A stretch of 7,421 bases of DNA from Candidatus Coatesbacteria bacterium RBG_13_66_14. Lineage in GTDB: Bacteria; RBG-13-66-14. The notes beneath the pieces were generated by a model. The model was not told the DNA's origin and did no database searches. It was given only the letters and a program-made list of their open reading frames with translations. Of this stretch, positions 5,823 to 7,421 are shown in pieces. The DNA is taken from positions 10,557 through 17,977 of the forward strand of contig MFAF01000069.1 of NCBI GenBank assembly GCA_001774505.1, in the 5' to 3' direction. Each line of letters opens with the position of its first letter. Position 1 is the first letter of the stretch. The translations under genes were made by a program, and so were the position numbers.

Positions 5823-6701
5823 GTGAGACGGGGCGCACCGACGCGAAGATTTTACGGAACATTCGCGCTCCTCGGCCTGGCGGGATGCCTTTTCACCCAG
5901 ACCGCCACCGCGCCGAAGATAGACCGGCTTCTGGTGGTTGATCTGCGGCCCGGGCTCGAGGTGACCGAGGAACAGGCCCGCGGCCTGGAGGAGATGCTCG
6001 CCCAAAGGCTCGGCGAGCTGCCGGGGATAGTTCCTTGGACCCGGAGGGACCTGGTCGTCGAGCTCGGGGGGACCGTCGCCCTGGGGACGGAATATCGGGA
6101 ACCGGGCTCCTTGGCGCGGCCGGTGCTCACCATCCCGGCAGGACTGCGGGAGCTGGGCGTCCAGATATACCTGATCGGCGAGGTTCACACCTTCGGGCTA
6201 TCGGAAAGTTTCGGGGAGGTGGGGTTTCGCCGGGACGAGGCGGAGGTCAGCCTCGCGGTCCGGCTGTACCTGGCTCCCACCGGCGAGTTCATCGCCGAAG
6301 CCCAGACCGAGCGGCTCCTCGCCCAGAGCAACACCAACCGCTGGCGCCCCGGGATGGTCATCGGACCCAACGAGGAATTTTTGGATACCCTCGAAGGGCG
6401 CGCCTCCCAGGGAGCCGTGGACGAGCTGGCGGAAGACCTGGCCCCCGACTTCGAGAAGACGCCCTGGTCAGGCCGGGTAACGGAAGTGGAAGGGGACAAG
6501 GTCATCCTGCCCGTAGGTTTCGAGGAAAACGCGGCTCCGGGCGACATTTTTATCATCTACGGCCCCTCGACGGTCCTGGGGGAGCGGGGGAGCCGGATAG
6601 GCAGCGTGAGGATCCAGAGCGTAGGACCGGGTGAATCGCTGGCCGAGCCCATCTCCGGCGGCGGATTCCAGTCCGGACAACTGGCCGTGCAGGAACTGTA
6701 G
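5823..6701 (+). CDS. Lipoprotein paralogue of the adjacent CsgG-domain protein
   Basis: 292 residues. GTG 5823 is the only usable start before the lipobox; there is no Shine-Dalgarno sequence and a terminator-like hairpin abuts it. The basic N-terminus and FALLGLAGC give lipidation at C22. Relationship to the upstream protein is clear in the second half: LGVQIYLIGEVHTFG against LGVQAIVYGAVTEFS, the identical PGMVIG, DTLEGRASQGAVDEL against NTLEGKAARQAIDEI, TPWSGRV against VPWTGAV, and SGGGF against AGGGF. The N-terminal CsgG signatures (FEREQL, EEQALG) are lost: KIDRLLVVDL, WTRRDLVVEL remain as faint traces. Residues about 214-290 form the FlgT-C-like tail. I infer a duplicated, specialised partner that supplies the lipid anchor missing from its neighbour. 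No experimental precedent is known to me. Confidence 0.82.
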   Translation: MRRGAPTRRFYGTFALLGLAGCLFTQTATAPKIDRLLVVDLRPGLEVTEEQARGLEEMLAQRLGELPGIVPWTRRDLVVELGGTVALGTEYREPGSLARPVLTIPAGLRELGVQIYLIGEVHTFGLSESFGEVGFRRDEAEVSLAVRLYLAPTGEFIAEAQTERLLAQSNTNRWRPGMVIGPNEEFLDTLEGRASQGAVDELAEDLAPDFEKTPWSGRVTEVEGDKVILPVGFEENAAPGDIFIIYGPSTVLGERGSRIGSVRIQSVGPGESLAEPISGGGFQSGQLAVQEL

Positions 6702-6715
6702 CGGCGGGGGTTAAG

Positions 6716-7421
6716 ATGATCAAAAGGGCTTTTATACTCCTCTGCGCGACCCTCTTGACCGCCGCCCTGGCAGGGGCGGAGGTGACCTACATCGTGGGGA
6801 GCGTGAGCGTCTTCCGCGGGGGCGAGAGCTTCACGGCCTCCCTCGGATCGCGCCTCAAGGGCGGGGACGTCGTCCACACCGGGGACCGCTCCCGGACGGA
6901 AATCACCTTCGACGACGGCTCCCTCGTGCGCCTCTCGTCCAACTCCGACCTGACCATCGAGCGTTCGTCCACCAGCGGCCTGGCCACCAGCACCGTGGTC
7001 TCCTCCACGGGCGGCAGGCTGTGGTCCACCGTAACCCCCTTCGCCGATCCCGCGAGCAACTACGTCGTCAAGACTCCGACCGCCGCGGCGGCGTGCCGAG
7101 GGACCGTCTTCCGCACCGACGTGTACCCCGACACCTCGACCCTGCTGCGCGTTTACTCGGGCAGCGTCGAGTTGTGGAACCCCATGGCCGCCATCGAGGG
7201 GCCCATGTTCTGGGAGACCGAGGGCACCGAGGGCGAGGGTGGAACCGGGGAGAGGTACGAGGTCGTCGGCCCCCACGAGGTCTCCGGCCCGGTCGAGGTG
7301 TCAGAGGAGCAGTGGAAGCAGGTCATCCTCGTTGGGATGCAGCAGCTCTACATCGCGCCCGACGGCTCCGTGGCCGCCTCCGGGGAGTTCTCCCCCGAGG
7401 ACGAACTGGAGCTGGACGAAT
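6716..7421 (+). CDS. Exported FecR-domain protein (partial, runs off window)
   Basis: 235 residues are visible and the frame is open at the window edge. ATG 6716 follows the previous stop by 14 bases, with GGGGG 6-10 bases upstream as a weak ribosome site. The signal peptide MIKRAFILLCATLLTAALAGA is cleaved near residue 19 or 21. A FecR domain spans about 23-155: TYIVGSVSVFRGGE, GSRLKGGDVVHTGDRSRTEITF (core), DDGSLVRLSSNSDLTI, GGRLWSTV, then VVKTPTAAAACRGTVFRTDV and LRVYSGSVEL. Classical FecR is an inner-membrane sigma-factor regulator with a cytoplasmic N-terminus. Here the domain follows directly after a signal peptide, no transmembrane anti-sigma part is present and no sigma factor is adjacent, so it looks like a periplasmic or surface structural or binding module. 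An acidic, glycine-rich linker (about 165-180) follows. Confidence 0.88.
   Translation, partial: MIKRAFILLCATLLTAALAGAEVTYIVGSVSVFRGGESFTASLGSRLKGGDVVHTGDRSRTEITFDDGSLVRLSSNSDLTIERSSTSGLATSTVVSSTGGRLWSTVTPFADPASNYVVKTPTAAAACRGTVFRTDVYPDTSTLLRVYSGSVELWNPMAAIEGPMFWETEGTEGEGGTGERYEVVGPHEVSGPVEVSEEQWKQVILVGMQQLYIAPDGSVAASGEFSPEDELELDE

Noticed and set aside
1..7421. CRISPR array, insertion sequence, attachment site or prophage
   Set aside because: I found no regularly spaced direct repeats, transposase or integrase motifs, or duplicated tRNA 3' end in the window.

Overview
This is a GC-rich stretch (roughly two-thirds G+C by eye, with G/C-rich third codon positions) from a diderm bacterium. Evidence for two membranes is a CsgG-family outer-membrane protein, two lipoproteins and several Sec-exported proteins. 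Gene content (LPP20/FlgT-like, TPR-SLH and FecR proteins) and short inverted repeats between genes suggest an uncultured lineage, perhaps a candidate phylum of the FCB/Coatesbacteria type. That placement is a guess from style, not a measurement.

Layout. Bases 1-155 hold no gene, but contain part of a short repeat that recurs at 2287-2312. Bases 156 to about 1154 (minus) encode a UbiA-family membrane prenyltransferase with an uncertain start. Upstream of it on the same strand is a complete tRNA-Gly (anticodon CCC, 1202-1276). The tRNA has its own near-consensus sigma-70 promoter (1286-1314) and an immediate intrinsic terminator (1171-1197). Back to back with the tRNA promoter is a second sigma-70-type promoter (1332-1360), which fires rightward into a six-gene same-strand cluster.

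The cluster contains, in order: (1) an exported LPP20-like protein with a conserved C-terminal domain; (2) a lipoprotein with TPRs and C-terminal S-layer-homology (SLH) repeats; (3) an exported FlgT-like protein; (4) a CsgG-domain protein with a FlgT-C-like tail; (5) a diverged lipidated paralogue of gene 4; (6) an exported FecR-domain protein that runs off the window. Every product has a Sec signal peptide or lipobox, so all six should act in the periplasm or at the outer membrane.

Taken together, the cluster looks like an outer-membrane assembly: CsgG-type ring or pore candidates (4, 5), periplasmic partners resembling the Vibrio FlgO/FlgP/FlgT accessory proteins (1, 3), and a peptidoglycan-tethering lipoprotein (2). 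No curli subunit and no flagellar structural gene is visible. Its cargo and function are unknown. GC-rich hairpins lie in the four longer gaps of the cluster, and the one before gene 5 looks like a terminator, so expression may be graded along the transcript.
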